From an uncultured Neisseria sp. (GTDB lineage Bacteria; Pseudomonadota; Gammaproteobacteria; Burkholderiales; Neisseriaceae): a DNA stretch of 6,360 bases. Shown here one piece after another: positions 1 to 4,895 of this stretch. The number at the start of each line of letters is the position of its first letter. Positions within the stretch are counted from its first letter, which is position 1. The DNA lies in the NCBI GenBank assembly GCA_947097615.1, contig CAMURX010000103.1:1-6360 (forward strand), in the 5' to 3' direction. Below the pieces are notes generated by a model. The model had not been told where the DNA came from and ran no database searches. It saw nothing but the letters and a program-made list of their open reading frames with translations. A program made the position numbers and the translations under genes.

Positions 1-253
1 GCAGATTAAAAAACAGGTCAAAGACATCATCGACGGCGTGTACCACGAAGAAGACAGCGGCAAAGGTCGTCTGAAAGGCAAAAACAAGGTTAAAGTCGGT
101 GAAATCCACAACGAAGAAGACGCGATTAAAGAAATCGCCAAACTGGAAAAAGCCATGCAGCAGGCGGCTAGGGATTTGCAGTTTGAAGAGGCAGCTGTGT
201 TGCGGGATAGGATTCGGGGGATTAAAGAGAATCTACTTTTTGGGGCGGAATAA
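1..253 (+). CDS. uvrB: UvrABC system protein B, C-terminal end (partial)
   Basis: This is the 3' end of uvrB, the helicase-like damage-verification subunit of UvrABC nucleotide excision repair. The gene begins before the window; 83 residues are visible, read from base 2, with stop TAA at 251-253. The visible part starts in the conserved stretch IKKQVKDIIDGVY and ends in the UVR motif (roughly AIKEIAKLEKAMQQAARDLQ, then FEEAAVLRDRIRGIKE), the coiled-coil hairpin that contacts the matching motif in UvrC. The nick-forming and ATPase domains lie outside the window. Base composition is mixed, unlike the AT-rich gene that follows one base later. UvrC also carries a UVR motif, but the upstream IKKQVKDIID sequence and the motif's position at the extreme C-terminus identify UvrB. 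Confidence 0.95.
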   Translation, partial: QIKKQVKDIIDGVYHEEDSGKGRLKGKNKVKVGEIHNEEDAIKEIAKLEKAMQQAARDLQFEEAAVLRDRIRGIKENLLFGAE

Positions 254-254
254 A

Positions 255-1229
255 ATGAATAAGAAATTACTACAAAATGCTATTAATTCCATTGAAATTG
301 GTATTGAAGATTATGAACTAAGCCAACAAGATGAACGTAGGATTATTTCTTGTGTAAGAAATGTTTTTGCGGGAATTTTGCTGTTATTTAAGTATAAGTT
401 AGTTGAACTAAGTCCAGATAATTCGGATGAAGTGTTAATTAAACAACAGATTTTATGGGTCGTGGAAAATGGCAATATTGTTGCAAAGGGTAATGGTAAG
501 AAAACAGTTGATGTTCAATCTATTAAAGATAGATTTAAATCATTAAATATCTCTGTAGATTGGAGTAATTTAGATAAAATAAACAATTATCGCAATAACA
601 TTGAACATTATTATGATGAATTATCTATTAGTTCCGTACAAGAAATGATTGCAGTATCTTTTCCTATTATTAATAATTTCATTAGAAATAATTTAGATTA
701 TGATCCTGAAGAGTTATTCAGTAAAGATACATGGGAAAGGCTATTATCAATTAAAAGTGTCTATGATAATGAAAAAAACTCATGTCTTGATAATTTGAGA
801 AGGCTAGATTTCTATCATAAAGAAATTTATGAAACAATTTCAGATCATAAATGCTCTAAATGTGGTTATGGTTTAATTACAGTAGATGATGAAGATGATG
901 GCAAAAGCTATGATGCTAGCTGTCAAATTTATAGGTGCAAATCATGTAATAAAACATGGGATTATGAAGATTTAGTTAGAGAGTGTTTATATGAAAAGTA
1001 TAAAGATGAATGGTGGGAATGTCGGAGATATGGTGGAGAAGAGCCTGTTGTAACATGTCCTTTTTGTGAAGGACAATATGATTATATTGAAAATATTTGT
1101 TATTCATGCGGTAATAAGGCAGATGGAATCTGCCAAAATTGTGGTAGTAATATTCCCGCTTCAGAACTAATGTTTTATCCACTTTGTGGATACTGTGATT
1201 ATGTTTTTGAAAAATTGCGTGAGGAATAA
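255..1229 (+). CDS. HEPN-like domain protein with three C-terminal zinc ribbons (putative RNase, possible defence gene)
   Basis: 324 residues, not recognised as a named protein. Seen: an N-terminal all-helical-looking region (about 1-150) with RNNIEH at residues 113-118, which fits the HEPN RNase motif R-x4-6-H (R113, H118, polar N114 after the Arg). The C-terminal third has six CxxC knuckles that pair as three zinc ribbons: C200/C203 with C228/C231, C268/C271 with C282/C285, and C293/C296 with C311/C314. There is no signal peptide or membrane segment, so it is probably cytoplasmic. Known: HEPN domains are common in RNA-cleaving toxins and phage-defence proteins. Inferred: an RNase whose ribbons bind nucleic acid or a partner. 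ATG 255 is chosen because the open frame upstream of it is only a shadow of uvrB; it lies one base after the uvrB stop with GGGGCGG upstream, so reinitiation is plausible. The gene is very AT-rich (14 of 60 bases G+C at 541-600, against 41 of 60 at 2221-2280 in bioB) and has no DUS, both suggesting transfer. No antitoxin gene is adjacent. Confidence 0.8.
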   Translation: MNKKLLQNAINSIEIGIEDYELSQQDERRIISCVRNVFAGILLLFKYKLVELSPDNSDEVLIKQQILWVVENGNIVAKGNGKKTVDVQSIKDRFKSLNISVDWSNLDKINNYRNNIEHYYDELSISSVQEMIAVSFPIINNFIRNNLDYDPEELFSKDTWERLLSIKSVYDNEKNSCLDNLRRLDFYHKEIYETISDHKCSKCGYGLITVDDEDDGKSYDASCQIYRCKSCNKTWDYEDLVRECLYEKYKDEWWECRRYGGEEPVVTCPFCEGQYDYIENICYSCGNKADGICQNCGSNIPASELMFYPLCGYCDYVFEKLREE

Positions 1230-1334
1230 AACAAGCAAGCGTAGCAAGCCGTAGCCTGCATCTCCACCAACCGCATGCGTGGCTGCACCATAAACCCCAC
1301 CTACGGGTGGCACAAACCTTAAAACCAACGTTCA

Positions 1335-1358
1335 GGGCGTGTGCGGCACGCACGCGTT
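1335..1358. repeat. GCGTGCG-type palindromic repeat, copy 1
   Basis: Contains GTGTGCGGC followed directly by ACGCACGCGTT. The same two halves occur at 1645-1676, separated by five extra bases (TCTGC), and a diverged copy lies at 1803-1832. Seen directly. The class and function are not identified; its position 3' of genes suggests a stem-loop. Confidence 0.5.
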
Positions 1359-1386
1359 CTTTGCCGTTCAAACCATTGTTTCGAAC

Positions 1387-1416
1387 TTTCAGACGGCCTC
1401 AAACGTCGTCTGAAAA
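1387..1416. terminator. Inverted pair of uptake sequences, possible terminator of the HEPN-like gene
   Basis: A perfect minus-oriented DUS (TTCAGACGGCCT, 1388-1399) faces a degenerate plus-oriented copy, GTCGTCTGAA (1405-1414, C to T in the core). The stem TTTCAGACGGC / GTCGTCTGAAA has one G-T wobble and a 7-base loop. Inverted DUS pairs are well known as Neisseria terminators. No clear T-run follows on the plus strand, so termination is uncertain. It is the first DUS-type hairpin downstream of the HEPN-like gene, 157 bases past its stop. Confidence 0.45.
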
Positions 1417-1498
1417 CCTGAGGCTTTTGCAATAATAAGTTGAGACCTTTTTGTATTTTCAGCGCAGGAGTTTTGGAGACGGGGAGACCTCAAAAGTC

Positions 1499-1629
1499 GA
1501 GACCTTTGCAAAAAAGCCCTTCCCCCGACAGCAGAAACCCAAACACAGGTTTTCGGCTGTTTTCGCCCCTAATTGCGCCTGATTTTACCCAAATCTCCCC
1601 TTAATCCTCCCCGGATGCCTGATTATCAG
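1499..1629. mobile_element. Remnant of the end of an IS5/IS1106-like insertion sequence
   Basis: Starts with GAGACCTTTGCAAAA, which matches from memory the terminal inverted repeat of IS5-family (IS1106-type) elements common in Neisseria. It continues with the characteristic AAACCCAAACACAGGTTTTC hairpin region (arms ACAGCAGAAACC and GGTTTTCGGCTGT around 1530-1562) and the stretch ATTTTACCCAAATCTCCCC to TCCTCCCCGGATGCC. No transposase coding sequence remains. The match breaks off near 1629, where the AGCAAGCGTAGC repeat begins. A second, shorter GAGACCTTT at 1442 may be part of another eroded end. The assignment rests on recall of related Neisseria sequence, not on a search. Confidence 0.5.
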
Positions 1630-1644
1630 CAAGCGTAGCCTGTA

Positions 1645-1676
1645 TGCGTAGGGTGTGCGGCTCTGCCACGCACGCG
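1645..1676. repeat. GCGTGCG-type palindromic repeat, copy 2
   Basis: GTGTGCGGC (1653-1661), loop TCT, GCCACGCAC (1665-1673): an imperfect 9-bp stem using G-T pairs. Read on the minus strand it begins CGCGTGCGTGGC and ends CCTACGC, closely matching the plus-strand reading of copy 3 at 1803-1832 (CGCGTGCGTTGC to CCTACGC). Function unknown. Confidence 0.5.
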
Positions 1677-1704
1677 TTTTCTGCGATCCCTGCCATTTTG
1701 ACGA

Positions 1705-1764
1705 AGGCCGTCTGAAAGCCTAATTTGCTTTTAACTTCGTTGCAGCTCCGCTTTCAGACGGCCT
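1705..1764. repeat. Inverted pair of exact DNA uptake sequences
   Basis: AGGCCGTCTGAA at 1705-1716 and its reverse complement at 1753-1764. The match extends to AGGCCGTCTGAAAGC / GCTTTCAGACGGCCT, 15 bp on each side, with a loop of about 32 bases. Plus-strand transcripts would end in TTTTTC after the second arm, giving a terminator-like shape in that direction, although no gene other than the HEPN-like one reads this way. It also backs up the bioB terminator on the other strand. Confidence 0.8.
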
Positions 1765-1795
1765 TTTTCTACCCGCACCATTCCCCATAAAGCCC

Positions 1796-1824
1796 AAAAA
1801 CCGCGTGCGTTGCCGTGCAACGCA
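1796..1824 (-). terminator. Intrinsic terminator of bioB
   Basis: Read on the minus strand, a perfect 8-bp stem TGCGTTGC-ACG-GCAACGCA (arms at 1817-1824 and 1806-1813) starts 7 bases after the bioB stop. It is followed by ACGCGG-like sequence and a run of five T (1796-1800). The hairpin sits within the third copy of the palindromic repeat (1803-1832). The few bases between stem and T-run make it less than ideal. Confidence 0.5.
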
Positions 1825-1832
1825 GCCTACGC
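1803..1832. repeat. GCGTGCG-type palindromic repeat, copy 3, abutting the bioB stop
   Basis: Diverged copy of the repeat at 1645-1676: both share CGCGTGCGT at one end and CCTACGC at the other. Its last base is the first base, on the plus strand, of the bioB stop triplet (TAG at 1834-1832). It supplies the bioB terminator stem. Confidence 0.45.
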
Positions 1833-2881
1833 TAATAATCGACGCGGATTTTCGGCGTTTCCCGCGCATCGTTATGGGCGGCGGGATCGAAGCCCAGCGG
1901 ATACAGATCGAGTTTTTCCATCAGCAGGCGGTCGCCGTCTTCATCGGGGTTTTCGGTGGTTAAGAGTTTGTCGCCGTAAAAAATCGAGTTCGCCCCTGCC
2001 AGAAAACACATCGCCTGCATCGATTCGGGCATACCGCTGCGTCCTGCCGACAGGCGCACATAGCTCTCGGGCATGGTGATGCGGGCAACAGCGATGGTGC
2101 GCACGAATTCCGTCCAATCCAAATCTTCGGCGTCGAAAAGCGGCGTGCCTTCGACTTTGACGAGTTGGTTAATCGGCACGCTTTCGGGCTGCGGGTCGAG
2201 GTTGGCGAGGCTGGCGATGAGGCCGGCGCGTTCGGCGCGGGTTTCGTTCATGCCGACGATGCCGCCGCAGCAGACTTTCAAACCGGCGTTGCGCACTTTG
2301 CCCAGCGTGTCCATGCGGTCTTCATGTTTGCGGGTGTGGATGATGTCGTTGTAGCGCTCGGGATCGGTGTCGAGATTGTGGTTGTAGTAGTCCAGCCCCG
2401 CGTTTTTGAAATCTTCGGCCATACCCTCTTCGAGCATGCCGAATGTGCCGCAGGTTTCCATGCCCAAGGCTTTGACGGCGCGGATGATTTCGGACACGGC
2501 GGCCACGTCTTTGGGCTTGGGCCCGCGCCAGGCCGCGCCCATGCAGAAACGGCTGGCGCCGCGCGATTTGGCGATGCGGGCTTTGGCGACGATTTCGTCC
2601 ACGTCCATCATCTGTTCTTTGCCCAGATTGGTGTTGTGGTGTGCCGACTGCGGGCAGTAGGCGCAGTCTTCGGGGCAGCCGCCCGTTTTGATCGACATTA
2701 AAGTGGAAAGCTGGATTTCGCGCGGGTTGAAGTGCTGCCGGTGGATTTCGGCGGCTTGGAAGACGAGTTCGAGAAAGGGTTGGGAAAACAGGGCTTCGAC
2801 ATCGCATTTTTTCCAGTAACGCGCGGTCGGGTGCGGCTTGGGCACGGTTTTGCGGCGCAAGGCAATCGGGGAAACGGTCAT
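1832..2881 (-). CDS. bioB: Biotin synthase BioB (radical SAM)
   Basis: 349 residues; inserts sulfur into dethiobiotin to form biotin, the last step of the pathway, in the cytoplasm. Seen: the radical-SAM motif C69-x3-C73-x2-C76 (within [13 protein letters not shown]), which binds the [4Fe-4S] cluster and SAM, and the [2Fe-2S] sulfur-donor ligands C113 (RFCMGAAWR), C144 (METCGTFGM), C204 ([10 protein letters not shown]) and R276 (SYVRLSAGR). These match E. coli C97, C128, C188 and R260 with an offset of 16. Also present are YNHNLDT and the C-terminal [12 protein letters not shown]. Length fits the family (E. coli 346). ATG 2881 is chosen because the open frame continues far upstream with non-BioB residues, and GAAAGA lies just before it. 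No other bio gene is adjacent; the neighbouring hydrolase is not BioH-like in its active site. All catalytic residues are intact. Confidence 0.98.
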   Translation of the reverse strand: MTVSPIALRRKTVPKPHPTARYWKKCDVEALFSQPFLELVFQAAEIHRQHFNPREIQLSTLMSIKTGGCPEDCAYCPQSAHHNTNLGKEQMMDVDEIVAKARIAKSRGASRFCMGAAWRGPKPKDVAAVSEIIRAVKALGMETCGTFGMLEEGMAEDFKNAGLDYYNHNLDTDPERYNDIIHTRKHEDRMDTLGKVRNAGLKVCCGGIVGMNETRAERAGLIASLANLDPQPESVPINQLVKVEGTPLFDAEDLDWTEFVRTIAVARITMPESYVRLSAGRSGMPESMQAMCFLAGANSIFYGDKLLTTENPDEDGDRLLMEKLDLYPLGFDPAAHNDARETPKIRVDY

Positions 2882-2929
2882 ATTGTGTTCTTTCAAAATC
2901 GGCAGCGGCGCAGTGACGCTGACCCGCCT

Positions 2930-2952
2930 GCCGCAGTCGCAATGACTGCGGC
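2930..2952. promoter_or_regulatory. Perfect 9-bp inverted repeat in the bioB leader
   Basis: GCCGCAGTC (2930-2938), loop GCAAT, GACTGCGGC (2944-2952), 49 to 71 bases upstream of the bioB start. It is not a DUS and lacks a T-run, so it does not look like a terminator. It could be a repressor site or an mRNA stem. It does not resemble the BirA operator as I know it. Confidence 0.4.
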
Positions 2953-2966
2953 GGCTTGTTGCGGAT

Positions 2967-3000
2967 AAAAAAAGGCCGTCTGAAAAGGGTTTTCGGACGG
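2967..3000 (-). terminator. DUS hairpin terminator between the hydrolase gene and bioB
   Basis: Minus strand: CCGTCCGAAAA (3000-2990), 3-base loop, TTTTCAGACGG (2986-2976), then CC and seven T (2973-2967). One arm is part of an exact DUS (2973-2984); the other is a one-base variant, giving a single mismatch. It probably ends transcripts of the upstream hydrolase gene (3124-3657), 124 bases after its stop, and separates it from bioB. Confidence 0.65.
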
Positions 3001-3005
3001 GGCGC

Positions 3006-3034
3006 AGTTTAGCGGTTTCGCAGACGGCGGGCAA
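3006..3034 (-). promoter_or_regulatory. Possible promoter upstream of bioB
   Basis: Minus strand: TTGCCC (3034-3029), exactly 17 bases, TAAACT (3011-3006); each hexamer matches the sigma-70 consensus at 4 of 6 positions. Transcription would start near 2999, inside the 5' arm of the terminator hairpin at 2967-3000. That is odd, and lowers confidence or points to leader-level control. Confidence 0.3.
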
Positions 3035-3041
3035 CGGACAG

Positions 3042-3053
3042 AGGCCGTCTGAA
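3042..3053 (+). repeat. DNA uptake sequence, single copy
   Basis: Exact AGGCCGTCTGAA in the gap between the hydrolase gene and bioB. A degenerate relative, CAGACGGCGG, lies at 3021-3030. Confidence 0.9.
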
Positions 3054-3073
3054 AACAGGGTTTCGGAAACGTC

Positions 3074-3093
3074 ATTCCCGCGCAGGCGGGAAC
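3074..3093. repeat. dRS3-like Neisseria repeat
   Basis: ATTCCCGCGCAGGCGGGAAC fits the dRS3 pattern ATTCCC-N8-GGGAAT except for the last base. The inner bases GCG and CGC extend the palindrome. dRS3 repeats are scattered in Neisseria genomes and serve as targets for some filamentous prophages and for recombination. Only one copy is seen here, 31 bases past the hydrolase stop. Confidence 0.7.
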
Positions 3094-3123
3094 GGCCTCT
3101 TTCGGCTTGTTTGACTATAAGGC

Positions 3124-3657
3124 TCAGGAAAGCAGCATTTCCTGCATCAGCTTCATGCCCCACTGCCAGCCCTGCATGGGGGTGTTCAGACGGCCTGTCT
3201 GCGGCGCGGTGAGGAGGGTGGCGCGCCAGAGGGCTGCCTGTTGCGCCGCCCACTCGGGCGGGCATTCGGGGTCGTTTTGTCCGATAACGAGGGCGGCGCG
3301 GCAGGGGCAGCGGACGCGTTGCAGGCTGTGTTCGGCGTCGTCGGGAAAGGCGCTTTGCAGCGGTGCGGCGAGGATGATGTTGCACAGGCGGCCGCGGCTT
3401 TGCAGGTCGGCGCGGTAGAGCCAGGCGAGAAAGGCGGAAACGCCCGCGCCGTGGGCGACAACGGCGGCGTTGCGGCCGCGTATGCCTTCCCAGGCCGTCT
3501 GAACGCGGCTCTGCCATTGTTGCGGGCTTTGGCTGCGGCCTGCGGCGGCGGTGCGTACGGTGGGGTAGCCGAGTGCCCAGCGGTCTATCCACATTTCGCT
3601 TTCGGCTTCGTCGCGTATCAGCAGCAGGGTGAGGTCTTCGAGGTCGTGGCTGTGCAT
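3124..3657 (-). CDS. RBBP9/YdeN-family alpha/beta hydrolase, catalytic residues apparently lost
   Basis: 177 residues, a single small alpha/beta-hydrolase domain of the RBBP9/YdeN type. Seen in order: strand LTLLLIRD (9-16), MWIDRW (22-27, the family's HWxxxW-like segment), the elbow [14 protein letters not shown] (66-79), the strand NIILAAP (93-99), [10 protein letters not shown] (124-133) and the C-terminal [14 protein letters not shown] (154-167). In active members the elbow is normally HSxG, but here Gly70 replaces the serine; the usual GHIN-like histidine motif reads GRLN, with Arg156. Only the acid D129 seems kept. I infer a pseudoenzyme or a changed function; the intact frame argues against a simple pseudogene. 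ATG 3657 precedes the first strand and is the best start, though no Shine-Dalgarno is visible (GCC precedes the ATG). DUS copies lie inside the gene at 3185 and 3492. It is cytoplasmic, with no signal peptide. Confidence 0.8.
   Translation of the reverse strand: MHSHDLEDLTLLLIRDEAESEMWIDRWALGYPTVRTAAAGRSQSPQQWQSRVQTAWEGIRGRNAAVVAHGAGVSAFLAWLYRADLQSRGRLCNIILAAPLQSAFPDDAEHSLQRVRCPCRAALVIGQNDPECPPEWAAQQAALWRATLLTAPQTGRLNTPMQGWQWGMKLMQEMLLS
3185..3196 (-). repeat. DNA uptake sequence inside the hydrolase gene, over the catalytic-histidine position
   Basis: Exact DUS; on the coding strand AGGCCGTCTGAA spans the codons for G155, R156, L157 and part of N158. In relatives this segment normally carries the catalytic histidine (GHIN-like). 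Confidence 0.85.
3492..3503 (+). repeat. DNA uptake sequence inside the hydrolase gene
   Basis: Exact AGGCCGTCTGAA on the plus strand; on the coding strand it encodes QTA within VQTAW (residues 52-56), in the variable helix before the elbow. Confidence 0.9.
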
Positions 3658-3662
3658 GGCGG

Positions 3663-3703
3663 AAAAAGGGAGGCCGTCGGAATGGGTTTCAGACGGCCTT
3701 TTT
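3663..3703 (-). terminator. DUS hairpin terminator after the PepSY-like gene
   Basis: An exact DUS (TTCAGACGGCCT, 3688-3699) faces a one-base variant AGGCCGTCGGAA (3671-3682): a 12-bp stem with one mismatch and a 5-base loop. Minus-strand transcripts end in CCC and five T (3667-3663). It starts about 18 bases after the stop of the gene at 3721-4038 and ends only 5 bases before the hydrolase start, so any hydrolase promoter would have to overlap it or the hydrolase depends on read-through. A T-run on the other side makes it potentially bidirectional. Confidence 0.65.
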
Positions 3704-3720
3704 CTGTGTTCGGTTCGGAA

Positions 3721-4038
3721 TCAGCGGTCGATTTTTTTCGACAGGATTTTCAGGGCGGGATAGCTCATTTTGATGTCGTAGTCGCGGCCGTCTTTGGTGG
3801 CTTCGATGTCGAGGGCGGGTTTGCCGCGGTAAACGTCGGGTTCGATGTCGTGGACTTGGTAGCCTTGGCGTTCGAGGATTTTCTCGGCTTTATCAAGGTT
3901 GGCGTCGAAGTTGGGGTCGTCGTAGATTTGCGCTTCGATACGGTCTTCGCGATCCATGTCGCGGTAGTCGTGGCGGTCGTGGGCGGTGGCGGTGGCGGCC
4001 ATCAGGGCAACGGCGGCGGCGAGGATGAGTTTTTTCAT
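3721..4038 (-). CDS. Secreted PepSY-like domain protein
   Basis: 105 residues. The N-terminus MKKLILAAAVALMAATATA is a typical Sec signal peptide with likely cleavage after A19 (ATA before HD), so the mature protein of about 86 residues should be periplasmic. The mature part begins with a charged His/Asp-rich stretch (HDRHDYRDMDREDR), then one alpha-beta unit resembling PepSY (PF13670 type): helix FDANLDKAEKILERQGYQV followed by strands DIEPDVYRGKPALDIEAT and GRDYDIKMSYPALKILS. PepSY-like domains occur in small periplasmic proteins and in protease regulators or sensors; the target is unknown here. The start is supported by GGAAA seven bases upstream. It is probably monocistronic, bounded by a DUS terminator downstream. 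The His/Asp stretch could bind metal, but this is a guess. Confidence 0.75.
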   Translation of the reverse strand: MKKLILAAAVALMAATATAHDRHDYRDMDREDRIEAQIYDDPNFDANLDKAEKILERQGYQVHDIEPDVYRGKPALDIEATKDGRDYDIKMSYPALKILSKKIDR

Positions 4039-4122
4039 GTTGTTTCCTTTGTGGTGAATGTAAAGCGGCGTGATTTAAGCACGGTTTGGCGGTGCGGTTT
4101 GTTAAGAAAGGGTAAACAGCAA

Positions 4123-4161
4123 AGTCCGTCTGAAAACCGGTTTTGCCTTTTCAGACGGCCT
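4123..4161 (-). terminator. DUS hairpin downstream of the secreted cysteine-rich protein gene
   Basis: An exact DUS (4150-4161 in minus orientation) faces AGTCCGTCTGAA (4123-4134). The stem TTTTCAGACGGCC / GTCCGTCTGAAAA has one mismatch and encloses ACCGGTTTTGCC-like loop sequence. It lies 21 bases past the stop of the gene at 4182-4841. The T-rich tail on the minus strand (TTTGCTGTTT) is weak. Confidence 0.5.
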
Positions 4162-4181
4162 TTGCCGTTGGCGGCGGGTGG

Positions 4182-4841
4182 TCAGCGGCACAGTTTGAGG
4201 TTGTGGGCGGCGGCTTTGGCTTCGCGTTGGTAGTCTTGTTCGTAGATGTAGCCGGGGTTGAACTCGGGATCGAGCCAGGTTTTTATGGTAGCGAGGGCGC
4301 GGCGGCAGGCGGCTTTGTCGCCGGCGTTTTTGTGGCTGACGGCCAAGTCGTTGGCTGCGTGCATGCGATCGGTGAAGCTGATGAATTTGTCGCAGCTGGC
4401 GATGTATTGCTGCTTGATTTGGGCGGCCTGGCGGTATTGTTTGGCGCGGTAGGCCGTCTGAAAACGTTTTTCCGCGGCCTTTTCGCCCTGTTCGGTGCAG
4501 GCGGCGGGGAGGACGGCGTAGGCGCTGTCGAAGCGGGCGTTCATGCCGCAATATTCGCTGCACGCTTCCCGTGCGGATTCGGGCACTTCGAGTTCGACCA
4601 GGTTTTTGCCGGAGAAATGGAAACGGACGACGCAGCCTTTGCCGTCGCGGTATTGCTTGTTTTTGATGGTGCCGTCGAGGTCGCAGATGTTACCGCGCTG
4701 GCTGGCGGTGTTGAGGGAAAAACGCTTGCCCGTGATGCTGATGCCGCCGGACTCGGTGGGGCTGTCGTAGAGGGCGTAGTCTTTGGCGGGAGCTGCGGCG
4801 GCAAGGGCGCAGACGAGGGTGGCGAAGAGGGTTTTTTTCAT
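4182..4841 (-). CDS. Secreted protein of unknown function, eight mature cysteines, TPR-like C-terminal half
   Basis: 219 residues, not recognised by name. ATG 4841 is chosen over an in-frame upstream ATG at 4865 because it has AAGGAG six bases before it and is followed at once by a signal peptide, MKKTLFATLVCALAAAAPA, likely cut after A19 (APA before KD). The mature protein is probably periplasmic. The N-terminal half (about 20-117) looks beta-rich (SGGISITGKRFSLNT, CVVRFHFSGKNLVELEV) with cysteines C53, C70, C94, C98 and C115. The C-terminal half (about 118-219) is helical and TPR-like (RFQTAYRAKQYRQAAQIKQ, then RMHAANDLAVSHKNAGDKAACRRAL) with C150, C179 and C218. Eight cysteines could form four disulfides, which would fit export. 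A DUS at 4451-4462 encodes FQTA (127-130). No catalytic motif is seen. A single transcription unit is likely. Confidence 0.75.
   Translation of the reverse strand: MKKTLFATLVCALAAAAPAKDYALYDSPTESGGISITGKRFSLNTASQRGNICDLDGTIKNKQYRDGKGCVVRFHFSGKNLVELEVPESAREACSEYCGMNARFDSAYAVLPAACTEQGEKAAEKRFQTAYRAKQYRQAAQIKQQYIASCDKFISFTDRMHAANDLAVSHKNAGDKAACRRALATIKTWLDPEFNPGYIYEQDYQREAKAAAHNLKLCR
4451..4462 (+). repeat. DNA uptake sequence inside the secreted-protein gene
   Basis: Exact AGGCCGTCTGAA on the plus strand; on the coding strand it reads through FQTA (residues 127-130) at the start of the helical C-terminal half. Confidence 0.9.
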
Positions 4842-4847
4842 GGCAGA

Positions 4848-4853
4848 CTCCTT
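4848..4853 (-). promoter_or_regulatory. Ribosome binding site that fixes the start at 4841
   Basis: AAGGAG on the minus strand, six bases before ATG 4841 and downstream of the alternative in-frame ATG at 4865. It supports the start that leaves a clean signal peptide at the N-terminus. Confidence 0.75.
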
Positions 4854-4880
4854 ATATATAAACAACGGACCGACGGAAGT

Positions 4881-4892
4881 TTCAGACGGCCT
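4881..4892 (-). repeat. DNA uptake sequence, single copy
   Basis: Exact DUS between the MITE-like element and the secreted-protein gene. It has no inverted partner nearby, so it is unlikely to act as a terminator. Confidence 0.9.
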
Positions 4893-4895
4893 TTA

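Larger units (their letters stand above)
1230..1831. other. Repeat-rich intergenic region between the HEPN-like gene and bioB
   Basis: About 600 bases with no credible gene. An open frame on the minus strand (976-1371) is a shadow running into the HEPN-like gene. From left to right the region holds the direct repeat AGCAAGCGTAGC (1234-1245, again at 1628-1639), a small hairpin CCCACC-tac-GGGTGG at 1296-1310, a palindromic repeat at 1335-1358, an inverted DUS pair at 1387-1416, two GAGACCTTT words (1442-1450 and 1499-1507), an IS-like remnant at 1499-1629, a second palindromic repeat at 1645-1676, another inverted DUS pair at 1705-1764, and the bioB terminator. The structure suggests repeated insertion and deletion at the junction of two convergent genes. 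Confidence 0.75.

Noticed and set aside
976..1371. Minus-strand open frame overlapping the 3' part of the HEPN-like gene
   Set aside because: It spans coding DNA on the other strand and repeat sequence; no domain or ribosome binding site.
1387..1764. CRISPR-like array from repeated short words
   Set aside because: The repeats are uptake sequences and palindromes in both orientations with irregular spacing, not regularly spaced direct repeats with unique spacers.
2882..3592. N-terminal extension of bioB in the same frame
   Set aside because: It has Arg/Pro-rich content, is read through DUS repeats, a dRS3-like repeat and part of the hydrolase gene; the conserved BioB length fits the start at 2881.
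3124..3657. BioH or another pimeloyl-ACP methyl ester esterase, suggested by closeness to bioB
   Set aside because: The catalytic Ser and His are absent, the size (177 residues) and motifs fit RBBP9/YdeN, and a terminator separates it from bioB.
3241..4233. Long open frame on the plus strand, opposite the hydrolase and PepSY-like genes
   Set aside because: It is the GC-rich shadow of two well-supported minus-strand genes with signal peptide and family motifs; its translation is low-complexity Gly/Val/Ala-rich.
4853..4858. TATATA as a -10 box for the secreted-protein gene
   Set aside because: The transcript would start at or after the ribosome binding site at 4848-4853, leaving no usable leader.
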